Shown here: in pieces, positions 26,626 through 34,942 of the stretch
Numbering within the stretch: the first letter of the stretch is position 1
Layout of the letters: each line of letters starts with the position of its first letter
NCBI GenBank assembly: GCA_903893565.1
Contig: CAITMU010000148.1
Coordinates: 1-46,449, forward strand
Origin: an uncultured beta proteobacterium
Lineage (GTDB): Bacteria > Pseudomonadota > Gammaproteobacteria > Burkholderiales > SG8-41
Length of the DNA stretch: 46,449 bases
Direction of reading: 5' to 3'
The notes under the pieces: model-generated
Databases searched by the model: none
What the model was told of the DNA's origin: nothing
The model's input: the letters and a program-made list of their open reading frames with translations, nothing else
Position numbers and translations under genes: made by a program

Positions 26626-28056
26626 ATGAACCCCATCATCTCGTCAACTTCATCCTCAGTTTTATCATCCAATCGTTTGCCTTTACCTGAAGGGTTTAGC
26701 CAAGCGTTTTGCGAAAATATTGCTTCATGGACATTTGATCAGTTGCCCCCAGGCGTTGTTAAAACAGTCAAATCACTGATTCTCGATACCTTAGGCGTCA
26801 TCGGTGGCGCTGCCCATGCGCCTGCGATCGCAGAACTCAATGCTCGACTCTGTCGTTGGGAAAAAAATGGCAGTGCTACCGGTTTAATTGGAAAACAGCG
26901 CTATTCTCCGCCGACCGCTGCGATGGCCAATGGAGCAGCCGCCCATGCGTTGGACTTTGATGATCAACACGACCCGGCCCGCGTTCATACCAGCGCCGTA
27001 GTTCTACCCACACTGCTGGCCACAGCTGAAGACATTGGCTCCGTGACCGGTAAGGAATTTATTCTCTCTTATGCCATTGGCGCTGAACTACATGCACGCT
27101 TTGGATTGGCTTGTCATAATAGTCTGGGCAAAGGTTGGCATCCGACGATGGTATTTGGCACACTGGCTGCTGCCGTAGCGGCCGCTCGCCTACTGAAGCT
27201 AAACGCGAACGGGATCGCTAATGCTCTCGGTATGGCTTTTCACCAAACAAGCGGCTCGGCTCAAAGTATGCGCGATGGCGTATTATCAAAACGTCTCGGG
27301 CCTGGCTTTGCCGCACGCAATGCGGTTTTAGCTGCATTCCTCGCCGCTGATGGACTTTCCAGTACCCGCCTTACGCTGGAAGGTAATGCCGGACTATTTT
27401 CGCTTTATGAACGCGATGAAGTGAAGGTTAAGCAACTGACTGAAGGTTTAGGTCAATCTTGGCGCGTCGAAGAATACAGTTTCAAACCATTTCCCTGTTG
27501 CCGTTGTAATCACACCCCCATCGGCATAGGCATTCAATTACATCAACAAGGACTCAAGGTCAGTGATATTGCTACGATAGAAATTGGGATGGGGCACGTT
27601 AACTTTATCACGGTAGGCGCACCCTATGATGCCTCCCGTCGCGATATTGTACATGCTCAATTTAATACAGCTTACAGTTTTTCCCGCGCCTTAATGGATG
27701 GGAAGGTAGATCTTCACTCCTACCTAATACCCGCGATCACCGATCCCAACATTGCCGCCCTTTGTGCTCGAATACAGGTCGTGGATGATCCAAGTATCGA
27801 TCCCACGGCCATTGAGCCTGCTCGCGTCAAAGTGACTTTGCAGGATGGAAAAGTCATTGAATTACGTCGCGAAACCATCAAGGGCAGCCCCCAAGATCCA
27901 ATGACTGATACCGAAGCTCGCGCCAAGGTCAAAGGTTGCCTTGCGTTTGGTCTGGGGGCTTCGCCAGAGTCCGTTGATCAACTGGCCGAGGTGGTTGCCT
28001 CTTTGGAAACCAGCTCCAACGCTAGCGACTCTTTGCTCAGCGCCTTTCCGAAATAA
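26626..28056 (+). CDS. MmgE/PrpD-family protein
   Basis: A 476-residue protein of the 2-methylcitrate dehydratase/cis-aconitate decarboxylase fold. Family segments: DTLGVIGG, NGAAAHALDFDD near 104-115, the GWHPTMVFGT region, FKPFPCCRCNH and HAQFNTAYS. The family performs dehydrations or decarboxylations of carboxylic acids; this one is not beside prpB/prpC and is probably not methylcitrate dehydratase. Divergent from the hyuA operon, so probably shared regulation. ATG preceded by a weak SD. Confidence 0.85.
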   Translation: MNPIISSTSSSVLSSNRLPLPEGFSQAFCENIASWTFDQLPPGVVKTVKSLILDTLGVIGGAAHAPAIAELNARLCRWEKNGSATGLIGKQRYSPPTAAMANGAAAHALDFDDQHDPARVHTSAVVLPTLLATAEDIGSVTGKEFILSYAIGAELHARFGLACHNSLGKGWHPTMVFGTLAAAVAAARLLKLNANGIANALGMAFHQTSGSAQSMRDGVLSKRLGPGFAARNAVLAAFLAADGLSSTRLTLEGNAGLFSLYERDEVKVKQLTEGLGQSWRVEEYSFKPFPCCRCNHTPIGIGIQLHQQGLKVSDIATIEIGMGHVNFITVGAPYDASRRDIVHAQFNTAYSFSRALMDGKVDLHSYLIPAITDPNIAALCARIQVVDDPSIDPTAIEPARVKVTLQDGKVIELRRETIKGSPQDPMTDTEARAKVKGCLAFGLGASPESVDQLAEVVASLETSSNASDSLLSAFPK

Positions 28057-28119
28057 AATGAGCGACCTTCCCCACCCCACCGATGATTTTTAGAGTCGTC
28101 CTAAGAGCCTTTAAGATAT

Positions 28120-29091
28120 TTAATCGGGCGTAATATTCATTTTACGTGCCACATCAGACCATAACTGCATTTCCGACTTCACAAACCGGCTAAACCCCTC
28201 TGGGCTACTGCCCACAGGAATTGCGCCTTGAAGGGAGAGTTTTTCCGCTACGTCCGGTAACCGTACTATTCTCGCAATATGAGCGGCAAGTCCATTGAGT
28301 CGATCAGTGGCCACTTTTGCTGGAGAAAATACGCCATACCACTCAGAAGTATCAAAATTCGCCACACCCGATTCGATGAACGTGGGAGTTTGCGGTAAGC
28401 CGGGTGAGCGTTTCGCAGCCGTGGTAGCTATCGCCTTTAATCGGCCTGAGTTGATATGCGCTAATACTCCAGGGGGACCACTAATTAAAAACTGGATTTG
28501 ACCACCAATCAAATCTGCAATCGCGGGTGCCCCCCCCTTGTAAGGTACATGCTGCATATTGAGCCCTAAGGTTAACTTTAGTAATTCCATCGACAAATGA
28601 CCTGATGTCAGCGCTCCTGGCGATCCGTAATTTAAAGATCCGGGTTTGGCCCGGGCTAAAGCAATCACCTCTTTCAAACTATTGGCCATCACACTAGGGT
28701 TCATGGTCATCACTCCCGGCACTGCCACCATTTGGCTGACGGGCTGTAAGTCCTTTTCAGTGTTGTAGGGTAAATTTTTAATGACAAAGGGATTGACCGC
28801 CGTGGGGGTCAGTAAAGTGGCTACGGTATAGCCATCTGGCGCGGCCTTAGACAAGACCTCCGTCGCAATGGTCATCACCCCACCCGGTCGATTATCGACT
28901 ACCACTTGTTGGGAAATACTTTCACTTAATTTTTGCGCCACAATTCGGGTCACAATATCGGTTGTGGAACCCGCAGGCACTGGCACGAGCCAACGAATGG
29001 GTCGGTCTGGATAGTTTTGTGCGTTGAGCGCCCCCATTGCTAGCAATAGAACCAGCCCCGCTCCCCATTGCACTCGGTAGACAGATGTCAA
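28120..29091 (-). CDS. Bug-family periplasmic tricarboxylate-type receptor
   Basis: A 323-residue secreted binding protein: hydrophobic signal segment (GAGLVLLLAMGALNAQ, cleavage about residue 25), then YPDRPIRWLVPVPAGSTTD typical of TctC/Bug proteins, a GGVMT loop, YKGGAPA near 185 and the C-terminal Bug domain. It binds a carboxylate or aromatic/amide ligand. No TctA/TctB permease is present, as is common for orphan Bug genes in Burkholderiales. The start codon is TTG at 29091, supported by GGAGG 7 nt upstream. Convergent with MmgE/PrpD, so pathway assignment is uncertain. Confidence 0.88.
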   Translation of the reverse strand: MTSVYRVQWGAGLVLLLAMGALNAQNYPDRPIRWLVPVPAGSTTDIVTRIVAQKLSESISQQVVVDNRPGGVMTIATEVLSKAAPDGYTVATLLTPTAVNPFVIKNLPYNTEKDLQPVSQMVAVPGVMTMNPSVMANSLKEVIALARAKPGSLNYGSPGALTSGHLSMELLKLTLGLNMQHVPYKGGAPAIADLIGGQIQFLISGPPGVLAHINSGRLKAIATTAAKRSPGLPQTPTFIESGVANFDTSEWYGVFSPAKVATDRLNGLAAHIARIVRLPDVAEKLSLQGAIPVGSSPEGFSRFVKSEMQLWSDVARKMNITPD

Positions 29092-29337
29092 AATGAATCC
29101 TCCAAAATATTGTTTACGCGCTTAACGGATCTTTGGCTTTTCGCTCTAAGCATTTATCCTCGATGACCCAAGAGGGCAAAGGCATTAAATTATGCTATCA
29201 CGGGAGGTGACATCTGTCTTTAGCCATAAAAAAGCTCATCCGCTGGGGCCAATGACTTCTGTTTTGCTTGGCGAGTGGTCAGGTAAGAATAAAAAACGTC
29301 ATTCAATCTCATCATTGCGCTCTTTTATCGCCTCCAA

Positions 29338-29369
29338 TAAAAAAACTCCGGGGGGTTTATCCGCCGGAG
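29338..29369 (-). terminator. intrinsic terminator after the lysine-repeat gene
   Basis: Minus-strand stem CTCCGG/CCGGAG (29346-29369) with a 12-nt loop followed by T8 from the A-tract at 29338-29345. It lies about 50 bp after the stop of the minus-strand gene at 29420. Confidence 0.75.
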
Positions 29370-29419
29370 CTCTTATAACAAACTTCAAAAAATAAATCGC
29401 GTTCAGCGAAATAAAAACC

Positions 29420-29740
29420 TTATTTGCCCGTTGGCTCAGCTGCCGGCCCTGCTTTTTCTGCGCTATTTTTATTGGCTTTTTTGGCTTTTTTAGCTTTCTT
29501 GGCTTTTTTGGCTTTCTTGGCTTTCTTGGCTTTCTTGGTTTTCTTGGCTTTTGCAGGAGCCGATTTATCATCTGCTGCAGGAGCACTTGCTGCCGGCATA
29601 CCCGGTGCGACGGGGGCCGATTTAGCTGACTCTGCTTTAGCAGGCTCAGCGGCTGGAGCGGCTGAAGGGGTTTGGGCTGAAACGTTTAGTATAATAAAGG
29701 CAAAAACCAAAGCGAAGAGTTGATAGGTGATTTTTTTCAT
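29420..29740 (-). CDS. secreted alanine/lysine-repeat protein
   Basis: A 106-residue low-complexity protein. Signal peptide at residues 1-22 (ITYQLFALVFAFIILNVSAQ), then an Ala/Pro/Ser-rich segment, then about seven tandem Lys-Lys-Ala units (about residues 67-89), then a short polar tail. The mature protein would be strongly basic and probably disordered in the periplasm or outside the cell. I do not recognise a named family; similar KKA-repeat tails occur in histone-like DNA-binding proteins, but the signal peptide argues against a nucleoid role. Own terminator downstream, ATG with only a weak SD, so a monocistronic gene. The 9-bp DNA repeat could change copy number by slippage without shifting the frame. 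Confidence 0.75.
   Translation of the reverse strand: MKKITYQLFALVFAFIILNVSAQTPSAAPAAEPAKAESAKSAPVAPGMPAASAPAADDKSAPAKAKKTKKAKKAKKAKKAKKAKKAKKANKNSAEKAGPAAEPTGK
29460..29545. repeat. 9-bp tandem repeat (AAGAAAGCC-type) encoding KKA units
   Basis: On the plus strand the unit is GGCTTTCTT with minor variants (GGCTTTTTT), repeated about nine times. The unit length is a multiple of three, so expansion or contraction changes the number of KKA tripeptides. Confidence 0.8.
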
Positions 29741-29911
29741 GTCGTTATTCCTGAATATCGTATTGTTATTAAATAATAAAAAATCAAAAAGTTTTGGACC
29801 CTACCTCAAAAAAAAATAGGCTTATCCCATTGCTAGCTAACTTCAGAACCTAATTTTATGAGGAAATGGTAGCATTAGCCACAATAATTTAACTACGAAA
29901 GGAACTGATTC

Positions 29912-30685
29912 ATGGATCTGCATTTAAAAGGTAAAACCGCACTTATTACGGGGGCCTCACGCGGCATTGGCTTAGGCGCAGCCCGAGTGCTTGCAGCCGA
30001 AGGCTGCCATCTACATCTGACCTCTCGTACCGCCGCTGATTTAGAGTCAGCCAAACAACAAATCATCCAAGCTTATGGCGTCAATGTCACCTGCCATGCG
30101 CTAGACCTTGGTGCGCCAGGCGCAACAAATCAATTAGCGACGAGCATTGGTGAAATTGATTTTTTGATCAATAACGCAGGCGCTATCCCACAAGGAACAG
30201 TGACCTCTTTGGACGAAGCCACATGGAGACGTGCTTGGGATCTTAAGGTGTGGGGCTTTATTAACCTCACCCGCGAATACTATGCTCGTATGGCCACTAA
30301 AAAGCAGGGCGTCATTGTCAATATTATTGGGGCTGCGGGCGAAAGACACGCCTCGGGTTACATTGCTGGCAGTATGGGTAATGCGAGTCTTATGGCGCTC
30401 TCGCGAGCGCTCGGTGCGGATAGCCACAAAGACGGTATTCGTGTAATTGGCATTAATCCTGGGGCGATTCAAACCGATCGTCAAGTCATCCGTTGGCGGG
30501 CCCGGGCAGAAAAAGAATTAGGGAGCGCCGATCGTTGGCCGGAACTGGTCACCGACCATCCTTTCCAGCGCCTTGGCACTGTTGATGAGGTAGCCAACAT
30601 GATTGCATTTTTATGTTCGGAACGCTCTAGCTACACAACGGGCTGCGTCATCACCATCGATGGTGGAGCCTCGCAGCAAAGATAA
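29912..30685 (+). CDS. SDR-fold protein without canonical catalytic residues
   Basis: A 257-residue short-chain dehydrogenase/reductase. The NAD(P) motif TGASRGIG is at 14-21, NNAG at 87-90, and the C-terminal SSYTTGCVITIDGG is normal. The active site is not: at the usual Ser position the sequence reads IIG (138-140), and aligning downstream ALSRAL with standard SDRs places G153 at the Tyr and N157 at the Lys of YxxxK. Y150 exists but has no Lys four residues on. It may be a divergent SDR subfamily with other chemistry or a non-catalytic binder. ATG with AAAGGAAC upstream; transcribed alone and convergent with the catabolic string. Confidence 0.85.
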   Translation: MDLHLKGKTALITGASRGIGLGAARVLAAEGCHLHLTSRTAADLESAKQQIIQAYGVNVTCHALDLGAPGATNQLATSIGEIDFLINNAGAIPQGTVTSLDEATWRRAWDLKVWGFINLTREYYARMATKKQGVIVNIIGAAGERHASGYIAGSMGNASLMALSRALGADSHKDGIRVIGINPGAIQTDRQVIRWRARAEKELGSADRWPELVTDHPFQRLGTVDEVANMIAFLCSERSSYTTGCVITIDGGASQQR

Positions 30686-30801
30686 AGCGAGGTCGAAGTC
30701 TGGGACAAAGGATAAGGGCCTCAAGCTTTAATTGGCTGGGGCCATCCATACCCTATGTCTCTCGACCCATCGTTTGTAAGTAGAGAGTTTCACTTACTCA
30801 C

Positions 30802-31434
30802 TTACCCTTGAGACCCATATCGCTTTAGTACAACATATAGCACATCATTTAAAAATGGACGCATCTTCTTAGTCCAAGGTGTTAACGCTGCCGCTTTCCA
30901 TTCTGCAGAGGTACACACTTGGGGGGAATCCATTTCATACAAGGCCACATAATTATGTGTGCCTGCATGAGAATGAAAAAATCGAGCTGAAATCACCCCC
31001 GGCACCTTCTTCAAATTGCCGATATGTTCCTCGGTATACCATTGCAGAACCTCAACCTCGTTTTCGGCTTTAACATTTGAAGCAAAAATCAAAAGGTTAG
31101 GGCTATCGTTTCGTGCCACCTCATTACCCGGAATTAATTGATCTGCTTCAATTCGAAGTAAACGTTTCATTTTTGCGGTGATCCGTTTACTCCAAGGCGA
31201 AAGATTATCCCGGGCAATAGCCAAATAGGCCGGATCATGTAAGACTTGATGGGAAACTAGATCATAGGTGGCAATGGCCACCTTGGGGTCGTCAACCCCC
31301 ACCCAGCGCACCGCATTTAAAAACCCTTCACAACCTTTACGCTCCGGCAAATGCTCCGTGTCATACCAATCGTTAAATTCTCCCGCATCAACCATAGAAA
31401 AATTAAATCCTGCTGCTAACAATCCGTTGGCCAT
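30802..31434 (-). CDS. EthD-like dimeric ferredoxin-fold protein (two repeats)
   Basis: A 210-residue protein with two tandem copies of the motif W-Y-x-x-E-H-[LI] followed by a VPG/GxxxAxR segment: WYDTEHLPERKGCEGFLNA and WYTEEHIGNLKKVPGVISA. This is the ferredoxin-like fold of the EthD/ABM group, found in ring-degradation and ether-cleavage gene clusters and often of unknown catalysis. It starts 12 bp after the Bug gene and ends the minus-strand catabolic string. Confidence 0.68.
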   Translation of the reverse strand: MANGLLAAGFNFSMVDAGEFNDWYDTEHLPERKGCEGFLNAVRWVGVDDPKVAIATYDLVSHQVLHDPAYLAIARDNLSPWSKRITAKMKRLLRIEADQLIPGNEVARNDSPNLLIFASNVKAENEVEVLQWYTEEHIGNLKKVPGVISARFFHSHAGTHNYVALYEMDSPQVCTSAEWKAAALTPWTKKMRPFLNDVLYVVLKRYGSQG

Positions 31435-31446
31435 TCTCTTCCCCCC

Positions 31447-32460
31447 TTAATCGACTCGAATTTGGGCTGCCTTGATAACCGGTGCCCACTTTAATAATTC
31501 TGCATGCACAAAATTGCCAAATTTCTCTGGTGGACCACCCACCGGTTCATAACCATTCTCGATCATCCTTTTGCGCATCGCTGGCACATTGATAATACGA
31601 TTTAACTCGGTATTGAATCGCTGGATAATGTCAACGGGGGTATTGGCCGGAGCATAGATTCCATTCCACGAGGTCACATCATAGCCTGCGATCCCAGTCT
31701 CGATCACAGTCGGTAACTCTGGCATCGCTAAGGCCCTCCGAGCACTGGTCACAGCGATAGCCTTCATCTTGCCCGATTTAATATGCTGAACCACCGTAGC
31801 GGGTTCACCAAAAATCATCGCAATCTCTCCACCCATCAAAGCCATCGCTGCTGGCCCGCCTCCCTTATAGGGTATATGGGTCAAGGGGCTAAGAGTTAAA
31901 GACGAAAAAAATGCACCAGCAAGATGATTAATTGCACCATTACCACTGGAACCATAAGTAAATTGGTCTGGATGCGCCCGCGCTAGTTTCACAATATCCA
32001 TGGGCGTTTTCACAGGCATCGAAGGGTGCACCACAATCACTTGAGGCACTGCAGCCGTTAGTAAGATCGGTGATAAATCACTTTCCTTAAAGGGCATTTT
32101 TTTGTAGATGTGGGGATTGATCGAGTGTGTGCCAGAATAAGCAAACAAAATAGTATAGCCATCGGGAGGAGATTTAGCTGCCAACTCTGCGCCAATGTTA
32201 CCAGCCGCCCCACCTCGATTATCAACCATCACAGGTTGGCCTAAGGCCTCCGACAAGGGGCCTTGTAAAATTCGCGCCAACACATCAGCCCCACCCCCCG
32301 GTGGCCAAGGTACGATCCAACGAATGATCTTGGTAGGCCAGCCTGCAGAACCCTGAGTTGGAAGCGGTGCTGGTACTGGTGTTTGCGCCTGAATATGAGA
32401 ACTGATGAATCCTACACTCAGCCCTAAAGTCCAGCCTAACCAATGAAAAATCGCTCTCAT
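31447..32460 (-). CDS. Bug-family periplasmic receptor
   Basis: A 337-residue secreted binding protein: signal segment ending HIQAQ (about residue 26), proline-rich linker, then WPTKIIRWIVPWPPGGGAD, the Bug/TctC N-terminal hallmark, and YKGGGPAAMAL in the middle. Presumably recruits the substrate of the surrounding CoA-thioester pathway; the ligand is unknown and no permease is nearby. Its ATG overlaps the stop of the upstream gene (ATGA), so it belongs to the operon. Confidence 0.9.
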   Translation of the reverse strand: MRAIFHWLGWTLGLSVGFISSHIQAQTPVPAPLPTQGSAGWPTKIIRWIVPWPPGGGADVLARILQGPLSEALGQPVMVDNRGGAAGNIGAELAAKSPPDGYTILFAYSGTHSINPHIYKKMPFKESDLSPILLTAAVPQVIVVHPSMPVKTPMDIVKLARAHPDQFTYGSSGNGAINHLAGAFFSSLTLSPLTHIPYKGGGPAAMALMGGEIAMIFGEPATVVQHIKSGKMKAIAVTSARRALAMPELPTVIETGIAGYDVTSWNGIYAPANTPVDIIQRFNTELNRIINVPAMRKRMIENGYEPVGGPPEKFGNFVHAELLKWAPVIKAAQIRVD

Positions 32461-32981
32461 GGATTCCCCTCCGGATTCGCGTTGATATAGCGTTTTGAAG
32501 CAACAGTATACACAGCCACGGTCTCAGGTAATTGACGAACCTGCTCCAACCCCAACACCGCTAATCCTCGGTAAGGCGTTGAACAGTCAATACCGGCCAC
32601 TGGCAACCACTCCCACTGAACTCCCCCAAATCCTTCTTGGGGCTTAGTTTGATCGCAAATTAACAACACCTGATTCTCACCCACCTCAGGAGCCGTTTGA
32701 AGTCCACTAAAAAGATTACGACGATACCAACGTCGATCAATCAACGGCAACCACTCGCCCATCCCTCTAACGGATAAATAATACTCCCCTTCAAACACCT
32801 GAGCATTAGCCACCCCGTATAGTGCCAGTGAGGGCGGATAATGGGTCGATGCCGTTAAAAAACGCTGTGCCGAGAAGACTCCCGGCACCGTCGCCATGAT
32901 GTGCAAATGTTGCTCATACCAGTTTCCCCAATCCACCGCACGTTTCGGGTCCGTGATAGCACTTTGGCTCATAAAAATCAT
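32457..32981 (-). CDS. EthD-like small protein
   Basis: A 174-residue protein with WYEQHLHIMATVPGVFSAQ near residue 22, the same motif as in the 30802-31434 product. The second half is diverged. No signal peptide. Start uncertain: ATG at 32981 or M4 (32972), neither with a clear SD. Coupled to the downstream Bug gene by a 4-bp overlap. Its function is not known; it may process or bind an intermediate. Confidence 0.65.
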   Translation of the reverse strand: MIFMSQSAITDPKRAVDWGNWYEQHLHIMATVPGVFSAQRFLTASTHYPPSLALYGVANAQVFEGEYYLSVRGMGEWLPLIDRRWYRRNLFSGLQTAPEVGENQVLLICDQTKPQEGFGGVQWEWLPVAGIDCSTPYRGLAVLGLEQVRQLPETVAVYTVASKRYINANPEGNP

Positions 32982-33053
32982 ATCGCATCCATCGGTTTTA
33001 AACGACGCCTCATTTTTATCACTGCCCCGACAAAATAATGACGCGTTGAAATA

Positions 33054-33794
33054 TTATTTTTTTCCTCGCTTTGGCTCCGATAAACGACGCAGCAAACTCC
33101 CCCCATCTTGAATATCTGGATCCACTCCCATGATATCAAAGGCCTGCCAAGCTGAAGCTTGCACTGCGGAGTAAACCGGTTTACCCAAATCACGCTCCAA
33201 TTCGTCCAACACTTCCAAGGCTCGCAATTGCGTACATGCCACAAATACTGCCTCAGATTTGTCGGTGGTCATGGATTTTACCTTGCGATAGATTTCCTCG
33301 GGTTCAATCTTGGCATGATCAAACATATCGAGCATATCGAACGTACCCAACTGCGACACGGTAATGCCTTGTACCTTCAAAAACGATTTGAGTCGCTCGT
33401 TGGTCAAAGCCACATAAGGGGTCACCACATCGACCTTCTTATGCCCACCCGCTTTTAAGCAAGCTACCATCGCACCAGCTGTAGTCACTGTGGGTGCTTT
33501 GGTGATTTTAGTTAACTGCTCACAGATTTTTTTATTCCAACTGGGTCCTTCAAAAAAACTACCGCTAGTACAACCATAGACCACCACATCAGGCTCAACC
33601 ATGGCCACATCCCCGGCGGCCACTTTACTCGCCTCCTCCATACCTCGCAATGTCTCTGGGGTACCTTCACGTCCCCCCGCAATACGGGCCGTATGAACTG
33701 AAACCCCATGGGGGGCTAAACCCCAAAACTCCGTCTCCATCGTGGTATTGATAGAAGGAACCAACAAACCGATACGACCTCGCCATCCGTACAT
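33054..33794 (-). CDS. maleate isomerase / arylmalonate decarboxylase-family protein
   Basis: A 246-residue Asp/Glu-racemase-superfamily protein. Both catalytic cysteines of maleate cis-trans isomerase are present: C75 in YGCTSGSF and C187 in VACTQLRAL (C76/C194 in the Nocardia enzyme). The N-terminus GLLVPSINTTMETEF is also typical. It could isomerise maleate or a substituted ene-dicarboxylate, or act as a decarboxylase/racemase. It sits in the catabolic string between the quinone oxidoreductase and the EthD-like gene, consistent with handling a dicarboxylate product of ring cleavage (inference). Confidence 0.83.
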   Translation of the reverse strand: MYGWRGRIGLLVPSINTTMETEFWGLAPHGVSVHTARIAGGREGTPETLRGMEEASKVAAGDVAMVEPDVVVYGCTSGSFFEGPSWNKKICEQLTKITKAPTVTTAGAMVACLKAGGHKKVDVVTPYVALTNERLKSFLKVQGITVSQLGTFDMLDMFDHAKIEPEEIYRKVKSMTTDKSEAVFVACTQLRALEVLDELERDLGKPVYSAVQASAWQAFDIMGVDPDIQDGGSLLRRLSEPKRGKK

Positions 33795-33911
33795 AATCTA
33801 CTCTCCCTTGAAATTTAAGTTAAACAATAAAAAACCTTGGTGCCTCTTAACGACCTATCTTTATTTTTCTCCTACATTCCATCTCCCAGAAGTTTGGAGA
33901 AATGCTGACCA

Positions 33912-34907
33912 TTAACGCATGAGCAAAACCACCTTACCCATGACTTTACGCTCCTCCACCAAACGCATCGCCGGTAAAAAATTATCCAATGCAAATTGCG
34001 CCATCACCTGAGGATTAACCAGACCTTGCTCATATAGTGAAAATAAATGTACATGGGCCTGGCGCACCGTTTCGGGTTGCCTTTCCCGATAATCACTGCT
34101 TTGCAACCCAATCAAGGAGATATTTTTAACTAATAGGTAACCCGCCTTAATCTCAGGAATACGACCATCGGCAAAACCTATAATCACCAATCTCCCGCAC
34201 CAAGCCATAACCCGTAAGCAGGCATCAAAAACATCTCCACCCACCGAATCGAGCACCAGATCCACCCCGCGCGATCCGACAGCCGCATACACTTGCTGGC
34301 GAAATGATTCACGAAGGGGGGCAACATCCGTACGCACCACATGATCTGCGCCATTGTCTCGGGCAAGCTTTGCTTTTTCCTCTGAGCTCACTGCAGCCAC
34401 GACCACCGCACCCAACGCCTTCGCCAGTTGAACGCAGGCCAATCCAACGCCACCGGCCGCACCCGTCACCAATACGACTTCCTTTGGCTGCATCTGAGCC
34501 CGTTCTACCAACGCATTGTGTGCGGTCAAATACACCAGACCCATTGCAGCACCTTCGGCGAAACTCATCGTTTGGGGCATAACAAAACAAAGCGCTTCTC
34601 GCACCAGCGCCTTTTCAGCAAAAGCGCCATGCTCGATTTGTGCCATAACGCGGTCCCCTGGTTTGACCCGACTCACGCCGGAACCGACTGCCAACACGAT
34701 TCCCGCCAAATCTTTACCCGGAACAAAAGGGCGCGCCGGTAAATTTTGATAGGTGCCACCAATCACCAAAAGATCAGGAAAATTGATGCTCGCTGCATGG
34801 ACTTCAACCAACACTTGGCCAGGCCCTACCACAGGGTCGGGGAAATCTCCATGTACGAGTTTGTTAAGTGCGCCGTGTTCTTTAACAATTAATGCCTTCA
34901 TAGTCAT
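33912..34907 (-). CDS. zinc-independent quinone oxidoreductase-like MDR
   Basis: A 331-residue medium-chain reductase: MKALIVKEHG start, PGKDLAGIVLAVG, and the NADPH-binding VTGAAGGVGLACVQLAKALGA. The zinc ligands of alcohol dehydrogenases are absent, placing it with NADPH:quinone/enoyl reductases. The start is ambiguous among ATG at 34907 and 34901; neither has an SD. Spaced 35 bp after the racemase-like gene, so probably in the same operon; it might reduce an unsaturated CoA ester or quinone. Confidence 0.85.
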   Translation of the reverse strand: MTMKALIVKEHGALNKLVHGDFPDPVVGPGQVLVEVHAASINFPDLLVIGGTYQNLPARPFVPGKDLAGIVLAVGSGVSRVKPGDRVMAQIEHGAFAEKALVREALCFVMPQTMSFAEGAAMGLVYLTAHNALVERAQMQPKEVVLVTGAAGGVGLACVQLAKALGAVVVAAVSSEEKAKLARDNGADHVVRTDVAPLRESFRQQVYAAVGSRGVDLVLDSVGGDVFDACLRVMAWCGRLVIIGFADGRIPEIKAGYLLVKNISLIGLQSSDYRERQPETVRQAHVHLFSLYEQGLVNPQVMAQFALDNFLPAMRLVEERKVMGKVVLLMR

Positions 34908-34942
34908 CAATAAAATACCAAAAATATTAAAGGTTTGTCGTT

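Noticed and set aside
29424..29723. 99-codon plus-strand frame rich in Leu/Ala/Phe opposite the lysine-repeat gene
   Set aside because: It is the antisense shadow of the AAG/GCC repeat. The minus-strand frame has a signal peptide and its own terminator.
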